Position numbers and translations under genes: made by a program. From a virus, in IMG/VR virus record IMGVR_UViG_3300042308_001333, positions 1 through 30,624 of that record: 30,624 bases of DNA; one strand, 5' to 3'. The notes beneath the pieces are model-generated. The model worked only from the letters and a program-made list of their open reading frames with translations, ran no database searches and was not told the origin of the DNA. Each line of letters begins with the position of its first letter. Within the stretch, counting starts at the first letter, position 1. Below, in pieces: positions 23,294 through 29,577 of this stretch.

Positions 23294-23643
23294 CAGGGCT
23301 CCAGGACGATCTCCGCCCGCTCGGTCAGGTGGGCACGTAGGCTTGCATCAAGCGCGGACTGCAGCGCGTGTTGGTCGACACCCATCTCGGCGGCCAGGAT
23401 CGGGGCAGCGCGCGCCGGCCAGGCCAAAATGGCGTCGCGCTCGGCCTGCGCCATCTCCTGCACGGCCTCCAGAACCTTGCCGCGATCGATCAACTCGCCG
23501 CGCATCTTGCCGGTTTCGAGTTCCGCCTTTTCGGCCAGCGCGGTGATGCGCCGAGTCTGGGCTTCCTCGTGCGTTTGCTTCCGTTTGCCCCAGCGTTTTT
23601 CGTTCATTGCCAGGGCGGCGTCGGTGGAATCGATTTTGGCCAT
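23293..23643 (-). CDS. Terminase small subunit-like (116 aa)
   Basis: ATG at 23643 with a 103-base gap to the HNH gene. The protein is 116 residues and fully helical: MAKIDSTDAALAMNEKRW, KQTHEEAQTRRITALAEKAELETGKMRG (pieces), then ERDAILAWPARAAPILAAEMGVD. The last part, a Trp-Pro-Ala-Arg helix pair near the C-terminus, is a typical terminase small subunit pattern in lambda-like and Mu-like phages. It would bind DNA at the packaging site and recruit the large subunit. It overlaps the large subunit start by one base. The N-terminal winged helix expected in Nu1 is short or absent, so it belongs to another small-subunit type. Confidence 0.78.
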   Translation of the reverse strand: MAKIDSTDAALAMNEKRWGKRKQTHEEAQTRRITALAEKAELETGKMRGELIDRGKVLEAVQEMAQAERDAILAWPARAAPILAAEMGVDQHALQSALDASLRAHLTERAEIVLEP

Positions 23644-23745
23644 CAGAGTCCGGAGGCCGGAGGAATCTAAATTCTGGGACTAGCGATGTTACGCGCTTAT
23701 GCTGCCCGCATAGTGAGACGGCCAGGGAGAACCTACGATTGCGCA

Positions 23746-24489
23746 TTACAGCAGGTGCTCAACCCTCGCGCCCTTGGCGATGTTCTGCTCGGCCCAAAGC
23801 GGGCGCAGATTGGGCAGCGAGAACGCCTCGCGGAACTGCGGCTCGTCAGATAAGTCGAACGCAGACAGCGGGCGAATGTGGTCGATGTGGATTTTGCCTT
23901 GCCCGAACGCCTGCCAGTCCATGCGCTTGGTAAACTGGCGCTCTATGTGCGTCTTCAGTTGCTCAGGGGTGTAACCGAGGCGTTGAAGCAAAGTGGCCGA
24001 CTTCGCCTTGCCGAGCGCGGCATTGCGGATAGCCTCGGACACGCCATCACGACGCATCTTCTTCTTCACGCGCATCCGCAGCAATTCGGCACAGCGGTAG
24101 GTTTGATCCAGTCTGTAACGCATCTTCCAGGCTTCGGCTTCCGACAGCCTGGGATTACGCCAAGGCATCCCGCTGGATTCGTAGAATGCCGCCACCCATT
24201 CATCAGGCGCCCGGCGCTTGATCCATTCACGCCAAGCTGACCGCGCTTCCACGATCTCTCGCTGGAATGCCTTTGGTCCCGACTTGACGTATGGCAGCCC
24301 CAACTTGCCCAGCGACTTGTTGCTGAGCGTTTCGATAGGGCGCTCGCGACGCTTGGCCCGCTTGTCGGCTGCCCGGCACGGCTTACAATGCCCACTCGGC
24401 ACACCGTTTCGACGTCCACTTGATATCCGCCCGACCATCTGCGTCGGCTCTTTAGCAACACCACATGCCCAACACTTGACCAGCAGCAT
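23746..24489 (-). CDS. HNH endonuclease (247 aa)
   Basis: ATG at 24489 with GGAGG about 11 bases upstream. Two CxxC-type Cys pairs (C6, C9, and C35, C38) suggest a small zinc site at the N-terminus; a Lys/Arg-rich linker (39-55) follows. The HNH motif lies at HIDHIRPLSAF (H201, D203, H204) with N227 and N236 in LPNLRPLWAEQNIAKGA, all intact. HNH proteins beside terminase genes may be needed for cos cleavage or be free-standing homing nucleases (established for the families). A segment (about 166-190, LLQRLGYTPEQLKTHIERQF, pieces) is commonly fused to phage HNH proteins. It is placed directly after the early-operon terminator. Confidence 0.88.
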   Translation of the reverse strand: MLLVKCWACGVAKEPTQMVGRISSGRRNGVPSGHCKPCRAADKRAKRRERPIETLSNKSLGKLGLPYVKSGPKAFQREIVEARSAWREWIKRRAPDEWVAAFYESSGMPWRNPRLSEAEAWKMRYRLDQTYRCAELLRMRVKKKMRRDGVSEAIRNAALGKAKSATLLQRLGYTPEQLKTHIERQFTKRMDWQAFGQGKIHIDHIRPLSAFDLSDEPQFREAFSLPNLRPLWAEQNIAKGARVEHLL

Positions 24490-24523
24490 GCGTGAGCTGG
24501 CCTCCAGGCGACGACGGTGGGGT

Positions 24524-24559
24524 AAAAACACAAACGCCCGCCGGGGTGAGTGGCGGGCG
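24524..24559 (-). terminator. Strong intrinsic terminator after early operon
   Basis: On the minus strand an 8-bp all-GC stem CGCCCGCC / GGCGGGCG encloses a 9-base loop and is followed by TTTGTGTTTTT. It lies about 190 bases past the stop of the 179-residue gene and just 35 bases before the HNH gene. The rest of the 24560-24750 gap holds a 9-bp inverted repeat and a TTGACA-like box, nothing else I can support. Confidence 0.85.
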
Positions 24560-24562
24560 GGC

Positions 24563-24629
24563 AAGGCTTGAAGTCAAATCGTGCAGCCTCTGCTTTCCTG
24601 GCACAATTCACCGCCCGATGTCAAGCCTT
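24563..24629. promoter_or_regulatory. Inverted repeat flanking a TTGACA-like box (possible late promoter/operator)
   Basis: Copies of AAGGCTTGA and its perfect complement TCAAGCCTT lie at 24563-24571 and 24621-24629. The right copy overlaps a minus-strand TTGACA (24624-24619). Seventeen bases further there is no good -10 hexamer, so promoter status is uncertain. Located between the early genes and the terminator-HNH-terminase run. Confidence 0.35.
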
Positions 24630-24750
24630 CCGTCACATCCGCGTGCACCCCGATTTTCCGGGCCGTACAGCCCCGCAACCAGCCGCCCGCACCCACCATA
24701 CCACCGCACCCCCAAAAACCCGCCCAGCGCCACCACAGAGGCGCCGCGCC

Positions 24751-25290
24751 CTATGCCAGCCGATACTCGACCACCAACCGCTCCAACGCCGCCAGCAGCT
24801 CCACCTTGCCGCGCCCCTCGCGCCACTTCCGCTCCGCGTCATAGGCCGACAACGCGCCGCCCCTCAGCACCACCCAGTTGACCACCCCCTGGCTCGCCGC
24901 CAGCCCCATCGCCTGCACGCCCCGCCGGTGCCACTCCGCAGCACTCAGGGCCGCCTCCTGCGGCAGCAGCGCCACGCCCAGCCCATCGCCGCGCCTGGCC
25001 TCCTGCACGCGGTCAGAGGCCCACGGCATCGGGCCCATGCCCCTGCCCGCTTCGACGTGCTCCACGGCTTGGCGGTAGATCGCCGCGGCTGTGCGGTGGG
25101 CGTCGGTGCATTCGGCCACGCGGTTGAGCGGGTCGGCTCGGCGGGCGCGGGGGTGGGTGCTGCGGGTGCCAACGGCGACGTGCTCCACCACCACGGCAAT
25201 GCCGGGGCTCCCCATGTCGTAGCCCTGCGCCTCGGCCTGCTGGCGGGGGTCGGACGGCGTGGTGCGGCGGCGGCGGGCGGGGCGGGTCAT
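24751..25290 (-). CDS. Putative late regulator, DUF6456-like (179 aa)
   Basis: ATG at 25290 follows the previous stop by 5 bases. The N-terminal 60 residues are Arg/Thr-rich and probably disordered. The second half (about 100-179) is helical: QEAALSAAEWHRRGVQAM, VVNWVVLRGGALSAYDAERKWREG and KVELLAALERLVVEY. This ending resembles the C-terminal helix-turn-helix-like part of DUF6456 and sigma-region-4-like late regulators. It is the last gene before the strong terminator and late genes, the place occupied by antiterminator Q in lambda. The Q-like role is inference from position and weak motif. Confidence 0.55.
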   Translation of the reverse strand: MTRPARRRRTTPSDPRQQAEAQGYDMGSPGIAVVVEHVAVGTRSTHPRARRADPLNRVAECTDAHRTAAAIYRQAVEHVEAGRGMGPMPWASDRVQEARRGDGLGVALLPQEAALSAAEWHRRGVQAMGLAASQGVVNWVVLRGGALSAYDAERKWREGRGKVELLAALERLVVEYRLA

Positions 25291-25295
25291 GGGCG

Positions 25296-25745
25296 CTATG
25301 ACACCACCCGCAGATTAGCCCGCGCGTCAGCCCGTAGCTTTTCCAGCGTGGCAGGCGCCAGCGTGTGCGCCCGCACCTTCGGCCGCGTGTCGGGATTGCG
25401 GGCCGCCATCATGTCCGCCAGTTCCTTCAACTGCCGCGCTACAGCCGCGCGCTCCTCAGCGCTAACCTGCGTTTCAGGCTCCGGCGGCGGGGCGGGCAGC
25501 GCCACACGCCGCGGGCCGTTGTCGCGCCACCACGATTGCAGGGGTTCCTTGACCTCCCGCAGCGTGCGGATGTGCAGGTTTTGCGGCGTCATGGCGACGG
25601 CTTCGAGGCTGGCCGGCGTGAACGCGGCTTCGGGCAGATCGGCCATCAGCGGCAGGTAATGCAACATTGCCTCCATGGCCTTGACGGGATCGTGCGGGGT
25701 GGACATGCGGGCCAGCATCGCCAGCCATTCGCGGCGCGGGATCAT
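25296..25745 (-). CDS. Hypothetical protein beside replication gene (149 aa)
   Basis: ATG at 25745 overlaps the stop of the replication protein gene (ATGA), so the two are coupled. The N-terminus is MIPRREWLAMLARMSTPHDP, then helices with VKAMEAMLHYLPLMADLP and TPASLEAVAM. The C-terminal half is charged with ERAAVARQLKELADMMAARN and THLAPATLEKLRADAR-like segments. Phage proteins encoded after replication initiators often act as helicase loaders or partners. No AAA+ motif is present, so a loader of the DnaC type is excluded. Function unknown. Confidence 0.55.
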   Translation of the reverse strand: MIPRREWLAMLARMSTPHDPVKAMEAMLHYLPLMADLPEAAFTPASLEAVAMTPQNLHIRTLREVKEPLQSWWRDNGPRRVALPAPPPEPETQVSAEERAAVARQLKELADMMAARNPDTRPKVRAHTLAPATLEKLRADARANLRVVS

Positions 25746-26515
25746 TGGGCCAACCTCAACTGCGGTTCGGTGTCGCGGGCCAGTCGGATCAGTTGTTCGT
25801 TCTGGTCGTAAGTGGACAGGTGGCTCGTCTTGGCAGGCGGGGCGCGTGTGCGGCTTTCGGCGTCGCGCCGGCACCAATTGCGCCAGGTGGCCTGCCAATC
25901 CGTCTTTCGGCCCCGTGCGCCGGGCTGGGCGCGCCAATAGTCGCGGAACTTGGCGAGGGTTTGCTGGGTGGCGCCTTCGAAGCCGGGTTCGTCCGGAATC
26001 CAGGCGTCGGGAAGGCGGGCTCCCGTGCGGGTTGGCGACGACGCGGAACGCGGCGCGCTCTCCCCTTTCTTATCTGCTTCTGTATCTGCTTCTGCTTCTG
26101 CTTCTAGAGCATAAGGGGGTTGGATAACGGGGGGGGTTAACCCCCCATCGACTTTTAGCTTAAGGGTTGGGTTTCCCCCGCGCTTGCCATCCCTTTGACC
26201 TTGCTCGCTTATTTCTTTATCACGCACCATACGACGGCAGAAAATCACTCCCGTTTCGGTGCGGGAAAACACGCCGCTTTTTTCCAATTCCTGCACGAGT
26301 TTTTTTGTTTTTCCTTCGGAAACGCTCGCAAGCATGCCGATTTGCCGATCGGTCGGTGGCTGCCCATTGATTGTCAAATGGCCATAAGGCGTGCCCTTGT
26401 GCATTACGCAAAGCATGCGCATCCAAAGCCCTTGAGCAGCCAAAGACACCACGCGGAGCGCGTCGTCTCCTTCGTAGTCCGCCCACCAAAACTTTGACCA
26501 GCGGTGCTCGGTCAT
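25742..26515 (-). CDS. Phage replication initiator-like protein (257 aa)
   Basis: ATG at 26515 overlaps the upstream stop (ATGA) and opens MTEHRWSKFWWADYEGDDAL. Residues 1-105 form a winged-helix-type N-terminal domain: RVVSLAAQGLWMRML, TDRQIGMLASVSEGKTKKLVQELEKSGVFSRTE (in pieces), GVIFCRRMVRDKEI. This is the pattern of phage replisome organisers. A flexible linker rich in Glu, Ala and Pro (about 120-175) follows, containing an EAEAEADTEAD low-complexity stretch encoded by a hexamer-like repeat. The C-terminal part (about 180-257) has WRAQPGARGRKTDWQATWRNW, typical for these proteins. It would bind the origin and recruit helicase. A perfect palindrome lies within its linker-coding region. 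Confidence 0.78.
   Translation of the reverse strand: MTEHRWSKFWWADYEGDDALRVVSLAAQGLWMRMLCVMHKGTPYGHLTINGQPPTDRQIGMLASVSEGKTKKLVQELEKSGVFSRTETGVIFCRRMVRDKEISEQGQRDGKRGGNPTLKLKVDGGLTPPVIQPPYALEAEAEADTEADKKGESAPRSASSPTRTGARLPDAWIPDEPGFEGATQQTLAKFRDYWRAQPGARGRKTDWQATWRNWCRRDAESRTRAPPAKTSHLSTYDQNEQLIRLARDTEPQLRLAQ
26131..26146. repeat. Perfect 16-bp palindrome inside replication gene (origin candidate)
   Basis: GGGGGGTTAACCCCCC is fully self-complementary and sits in the linker-coding part of the replication gene, next to less GC-rich sequence (26150-26330). It encodes about residues 124-129. Lambda O carries its origin in the same place, but iterons were not found here. Confidence 0.45.
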
Positions 26516-26856
26516 GCCGCAATCCTCATTAGAGCGGCTTTCCATATATCACCACGAACCTCGCCGCGTCGCTTGTGGACTGCGGGGATTTTCATGGGAG
26601 AAACGGGACAGCGGCTCTTTGCTACTGGAGGCGTCTCTCGGCCATCGCCTAGCCGCACGATGTGCCAATGGTTCGATTCATCGTGCCGGAACGACACCAA
26701 GCCCCAAGTCACGAGGTCTCGGGTCGCCCGCATGATTTCTGTTTCGTTCCGTGCCAAATCATCGGCCATCCGCTTCTGAGTGCGGAACGGAATGCGCCGG
26801 TCGCAGTGCCATTCGAGGTAGCAGAGCACGGCGTGATGGACTGGCCGGATCTTCAC
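26512..26856 (-). CDS. Winged-helix DNA-binding protein (114 aa)
   Basis: The start is GTG at 26856 (GTGA overlap with the upstream stop); an ATG five codons earlier (26871) would extend it into the 47-residue gene. The protein has a compact winged-helix region: VLCYLEWHCDRRIPFRTQKRMADDLARNETEIMRATRDL (pieces; about 9-46), then VTWGLVSFRHDESNHWHIVRLGDGRE as wing and strand. A helix-turn-helix of this type is used in phage replisome organisers and small regulators. The replication-initiator gene starts within its stop. It is probably a partner of that initiator. Confidence 0.7.
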   Translation of the reverse strand: MKIRPVHHAVLCYLEWHCDRRIPFRTQKRMADDLARNETEIMRATRDLVTWGLVSFRHDESNHWHIVRLGDGRETPPVAKSRCPVSPMKIPAVHKRRGEVRGDIWKAALMRIAA

Positions 26857-26996
26857 CCCACCACCTCCCACCCCGGCCAGAACGACAGATACAGCGCGCG
26901 GTTTTCAGCCGAGAGCAGGCCGGCGAGGTGCAGGCCGGTGTCGGCGCAGACCACGGTGTAAAGCGCGCCGTCGCGGAGGAGGCGGACGCGGCGCAT
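26853..26996 (-). CDS. Small hypothetical protein (47 aa)
   Basis: A short frame begins with ATG at 26996 inside the upstream stop (TGATG) and ends at 26853 in a GTGA overlap with the next gene. Residues include MRRVRLLRDGALYTVVCADTG, read in pieces, then LHLAGLLSAENRALYLSFWPGWEVVG. The tight junctions on both sides are good evidence that it is translated. It has one Cys and a few aromatic residues; no membrane segment or known domain. Confidence 0.6.
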   Translation of the reverse strand: MRRVRLLRDGALYTVVCADTGLHLAGLLSAENRALYLSFWPGWEVVG

Positions 26997-27331
26997 CACC
27001 ACGTCGCCACCCCAAACATCGCCGCCATCGCCGCATCACTCACGACCACCTGCGCATGCCCGGCCAGCACCGCCCCATTCTTCCGGCACTTGAACAGTTG
27101 CCACCGCGGCGCATCCGTCCCGTTGCCGATGGTGAGCCCGCCGCTGATCCAGCCGTTTTCGTCGGGGGCGTTGGTGGCGAGGGTGACGCGCTGGCCGTCG
27201 GTGGTGGTGGCGAGCATCAGGCCCTGCCCCGCGTTGTGCCAGGTGGCGAGCGCCCATTGCCGCTCCTGCACGCCTTCGCCGATGCGGATCGTGCCGGCGC
27301 GGGGGTTGGTGGTGAGGGTGATGCGGATCAT
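26996..27331 (-). CDS. Hypothetical protein (111 aa)
   Basis: ATG at 27331 overlaps the transporter stop (ATGA). The protein begins MIRITLTTNPRAGTIRIGEG and is beta-rich with WQLFKCRKNGAVL and VVVSDAAMAAMFGVATW. No signal peptide or known motif. The upstream extension to 27403 would lie inside the transporter gene and is discarded. Position after the transporter suggests it may be part of the same module, but no function is recognised. Confidence 0.6.
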   Translation of the reverse strand: MIRITLTTNPRAGTIRIGEGVQERQWALATWHNAGQGLMLATTTDGQRVTLATNAPDENGWISGGLTIGNGTDAPRWQLFKCRKNGAVLAGHAQVVVSDAAMAAMFGVATW

Positions 27332-27831
27332 CGGCGCCACCACTTCCACGCAGCAAACCCTGCGGAGGCGTAGCACTTGGCCAGGATCAGCCCCGGCGCC
27401 CACTTCACGGTCCCGAACGCCAGCGCGGAAAACAGCAGGCTATCCAGCACGGCGCCAACGAAGCCCGACGCCAGCACAGCTGCCCACATGGCCCGCTTGC
27501 GGAGCCGGTCATAGACAGCGAAATCCGCCAGTTCTGAGAGCAGGAACGCGACAGCCGACGCCATGGCGAGCGCGGGCGGGGAGAACGCAAGGGATAAGCC
27601 GGCGCTGGCTGCGATCAGCGCCGCCACGGCCCATCGCGGCAACCGCTCATGCAAGGCGTCTCGAAGCGCCAGCGCGGCCCCGATCAGCAACACGCCAGAC
27701 GGCGCCATGAGGCCGGGCGCCACTGGGATAAGGCACGGGCCGTTGGAAATGCACGATCCCACGTTGCCGATCAGCCAATTGGCGGCGGGGATGGTGGCGA
27801 GGAAGGAGGCGGAGAGAAGGGCGGTCTTCAT
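27328..27831 (-). CDS. Queuosine-precursor transporter-like, YhhQ/VUT (DUF165) family (167 aa)
   Basis: ATG at 27831 overlaps the +1-frame stop of the DpdA-like gene (ATGA). The 167-residue protein has about five to six hydrophobic segments. The segment SELADFAVYDRLRKR (about 100-114) and WAAVLASGFVGAVLDSLLFSALAFG (in pieces, about 117-140) match the conserved pattern of the YhhQ/VUT family of inner-membrane transporters. E. coli YhhQ imports preQ0/preQ1 (established). In phages that modify DNA with 7-deazaguanine, such a transporter could raise precursor supply. No queuosine biosynthesis enzymes (QueC, D, E or F) are visible nearby, so the phage would depend on host or environmental precursor. 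Confidence 0.82.
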   Translation of the reverse strand: MKTALLSASFLATIPAANWLIGNVGSCISNGPCLIPVAPGLMAPSGVLLIGAALALRDALHERLPRWAVAALIAASAGLSLAFSPPALAMASAVAFLLSELADFAVYDRLRKRAMWAAVLASGFVGAVLDSLLFSALAFGTVKWAPGLILAKCYASAGFAAWKWWRR

Positions 27832-28509
27832 GCGAACAAGGTTCCCTGTGACGCGCGCTTGCCGATGTGGCGCGGGTTCCGCGCGTCAATGCGCTGGGCC
27901 ATGCGTTCCGGCTCCTGCGCTGCCCGGTTCATCGTGCCGGCGTGGTTGCGGGCGATATTCGTGCTGTCCGCCGAGGCGAAAGGGCCACGCGCCTTCGCTC
28001 GCCTCCTTCATCGCCCGGAGCATGTGAACCCAAGTTGTGGGCGGAATGACTTGCCACGCAGCGTCGATGCGTTGACTCCACGCGGGAGAGCCAGGCGAGG
28101 TGAACGCGCCGGAACTACCGATGCAGATACGGGGATACGCGCTCGCCAGTCGCACGAGACGCCCTAGGCTTTCGTGCATGTGCCAGACCGGCGCAGCGAG
28201 TTCGCGCGGGAGCGGACACGAGGCAAGCAACTCGTCGTTCGCCGCTTCGTCGCCGTCGATCACATCGGGGATCACAGCCCAATGCGGGTGGCGAATATGG
28301 GGCGTTGCCCAAGCGTAGAACGACGGCCAATCCATGGCCTGACCACGCGTCCATGCCGAGAATGCGCCGTTGTCGAGCATGACGGATGCGCCATAGGCGA
28401 GGCACCAAGCAAGGTCGCCCGGCGCCGCCCATGAGACGCAGAAATGCCGCCCCGCCATGGGGGCGAGTGCGGCGCGCGGGGTGATCGGGGTCCCGTGGTA
28501 ATGGATCAC
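27828..28509 (-). CDS. DpdA-like TIM-barrel transglycosylase with +1 frame change
   Basis: ATG at 28509 overlaps the nuclease stop (ATGA). The in-frame part (to about codon 177) contains SVMLDNGAFSAWTRG (43-57), AVIPDVIDGDEAAND, APVWHMHESLGRLVRL and CIGSSGAFTSPG, the pattern of tRNA-guanine-transglycosylase/DpdA-type TIM barrels in phages. The expected 'WPFAS.DSTNIARNH' C-terminal motif is not in frame. It appears in the +1 frame starting at CCC TTT C (27984-27978) and then runs without stops to TGA at 27828-27830, overlapping the transporter start. Without the shift the frame ends at 27886 with unrelated Arg/His-rich sequence. The shift could be programmed (CCC-U to CCU P-site slip), a mutation, or a sequence error. 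DpdA-type enzymes insert 7-deazaguanine bases into DNA (established family knowledge); substrate here is inferred. Confidence 0.78.
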
Positions 28510-29030
28510 CGCGGGCCCCTCGCCATCGCCAACGCCATCCTGTTCCCGCGCTCCACCTGCCCGCGCGTCGCTTTGGGTTTGGCGATGCGGGGGTTGCGGG
28601 GTTTCTTGGCGAGGGGCTTGGGGGTGTCGAGCGCGGCGTCGTGGTGTTGGGCTGCGATGCGCCAGCCGGCGGCCATGGGGATGCCGTGGCGGTCGAGGGC
28701 CTCGGCCAGCTGCTCCACAGACCGCGGCACCTCGTAGCCATGCCCCATGGCCCGCAGATCAGCCCCCCATGCCTCCTGCGCATCGGACTCGGTGTTCCGG
28801 CCCGCCTTCAGCTCGCAGCACAGGATGAAGCCGGGCATGATGTACCAGAGGTCGGACAGCCCCTTCTTCACGCCCTTGCGCTCCAGCCGCTGCCATTCGC
28901 GCGCCCTCTGCTCGGTCGTGCCGGCGTGCTTCCGGCCATGCTCAATGGCGGTCCATTTGCACGGCGCGAGGACGTGCGACTTGGAGAACATGGCGCAGCG
29001 GATCTGGAGGCGTTCTTCCGGGGCTGCCAT
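28506..29030 (-). CDS. VRR-NUC-type nuclease (174 aa)
   Basis: ATG at 29030 lies 3 bases after the GapR-like stop. The core KGLSDLWYIMPGFILCCELKAG (in pieces; G57-D60, E73-x-K75) carries the PD-(D/E)XK pattern GxSD...ExK, and a following helix (DAQEAWGADLRAMGHGYEVPRSVEQ, in pieces, with Q85) matches VRR-NUC. This is a Holliday-junction-resolvase-like nuclease family, probably acting in phage recombination or replication. Residues 1-50 are basic helical; the C-terminal 40 are Lys/Pro/Arg-rich, likely DNA binding. The length of 174 is normal for phage members. Confidence 0.8.
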   Translation of the reverse strand: MAAPEERLQIRCAMFSKSHVLAPCKWTAIEHGRKHAGTTEQRAREWQRLERKGVKKGLSDLWYIMPGFILCCELKAGRNTESDAQEAWGADLRAMGHGYEVPRSVEQLAEALDRHGIPMAAGWRIAAQHHDAALDTPKPLAKKPRNPRIAKPKATRGQVERGNRMALAMARGPR

Positions 29031-29033
29031 GCG

Positions 29034-29309
29034 CTACATCCCCAGCGCGCGCCGGTAGACGTCCAGAAGCGTCTCATGCTCCTCGACCTCGGCCGGCTCC
29101 TGCTTGCGCAGCCGGATCAGTTGCCGCATCACCTTCACATCAAAGCCGGCCGACTTGGCTTCGGCGAAGATGTCCTTGATGTCGGACGAGAGCCCCTTCT
29201 TCTCCTCCTCGAGCCTCTCGATACGCTCGATCAGGCCGCGGAGACGCTCGGCGGAGATGTTGCCCCATTGGGCGGCATCATCCCCGCTGTTGTGCCCCGG
29301 CTCGCTCAT
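29034..29309 (-). CDS. gapR: GapR-like nucleoid-associated protein, DUF2312 (91 aa)
   Basis: ATG at 29309 overlaps the previous stop (ATGA). The 91-residue protein matches the DUF2312/GapR pattern: ERLRGLIERIERLEEEKKGL, then DIKDIFAEAKSAGFDVKVMRQLIRLRKQ (in pieces), then ETLLDVYRRALG. In Caulobacter GapR binds overtwisted AT-rich DNA and assists replication (established). A phage copy could help phage replication or interfere with the host nucleoid protein. GapR is largely restricted to Alphaproteobacteria and their phages, which supports the host assignment. Confidence 0.93.
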   Translation of the reverse strand: MSEPGHNSGDDAAQWGNISAERLRGLIERIERLEEEKKGLSSDIKDIFAEAKSAGFDVKVMRQLIRLRKQEPAEVEEHETLLDVYRRALGM

Positions 29310-29533
29310 GCGGGCAGCTTCCCGCCCAGCGCGGCATACTGCGCCGCCGGATCGCCCTTGTCGGCGCCGCGGGGGCGGGGCGCGACGAGCTCAACATCCA
29401 CCTTGCCGCCCATCTTGGTCATGGCTTCGGTGAACGCTTCCACCACCGGCTTGGCGGTCGAGAGCTTGTCGGTCTGCGCCCAGATATCGTCTGGCACTTC
29501 GACAACGGCCGAAATGCGGAGTTCCTTTGGCAT
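29306..29533 (-). CDS. Small hypothetical protein (75 aa)
   Basis: ATG at 29533 with AGGAG about 8 bases upstream; the longer frame from 29638 lies inside the methyltransferase gene and is discarded. The product begins MPKELRISAVVEVPDDIWAQ and contains KPVVEAFTEAMTKMGGKVDVELV, an alternating strand-helix-strand pattern. The last part (APRPRGADKGDPAAQYAALGGK) is flexible. No family recognised. It is expressed with the GapR-like gene through an ATGA overlap. Confidence 0.7.
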   Translation of the reverse strand: MPKELRISAVVEVPDDIWAQTDKLSTAKPVVEAFTEAMTKMGGKVDVELVAPRPRGADKGDPAAQYAALGGKLPA

Positions 29534-29577
29534 GCACGCTCCTGTGCGGAATTGCCGGCTACCGGCCGGCGCGGGAG

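Noticed and set aside
26073-26105. CTTCTG-type hexamer repeat as a regulatory or phase-variable tract
   Set aside because: It is in frame, imperfect and codes for an Ala/Glu linker; change in copy number would not alter the frame.
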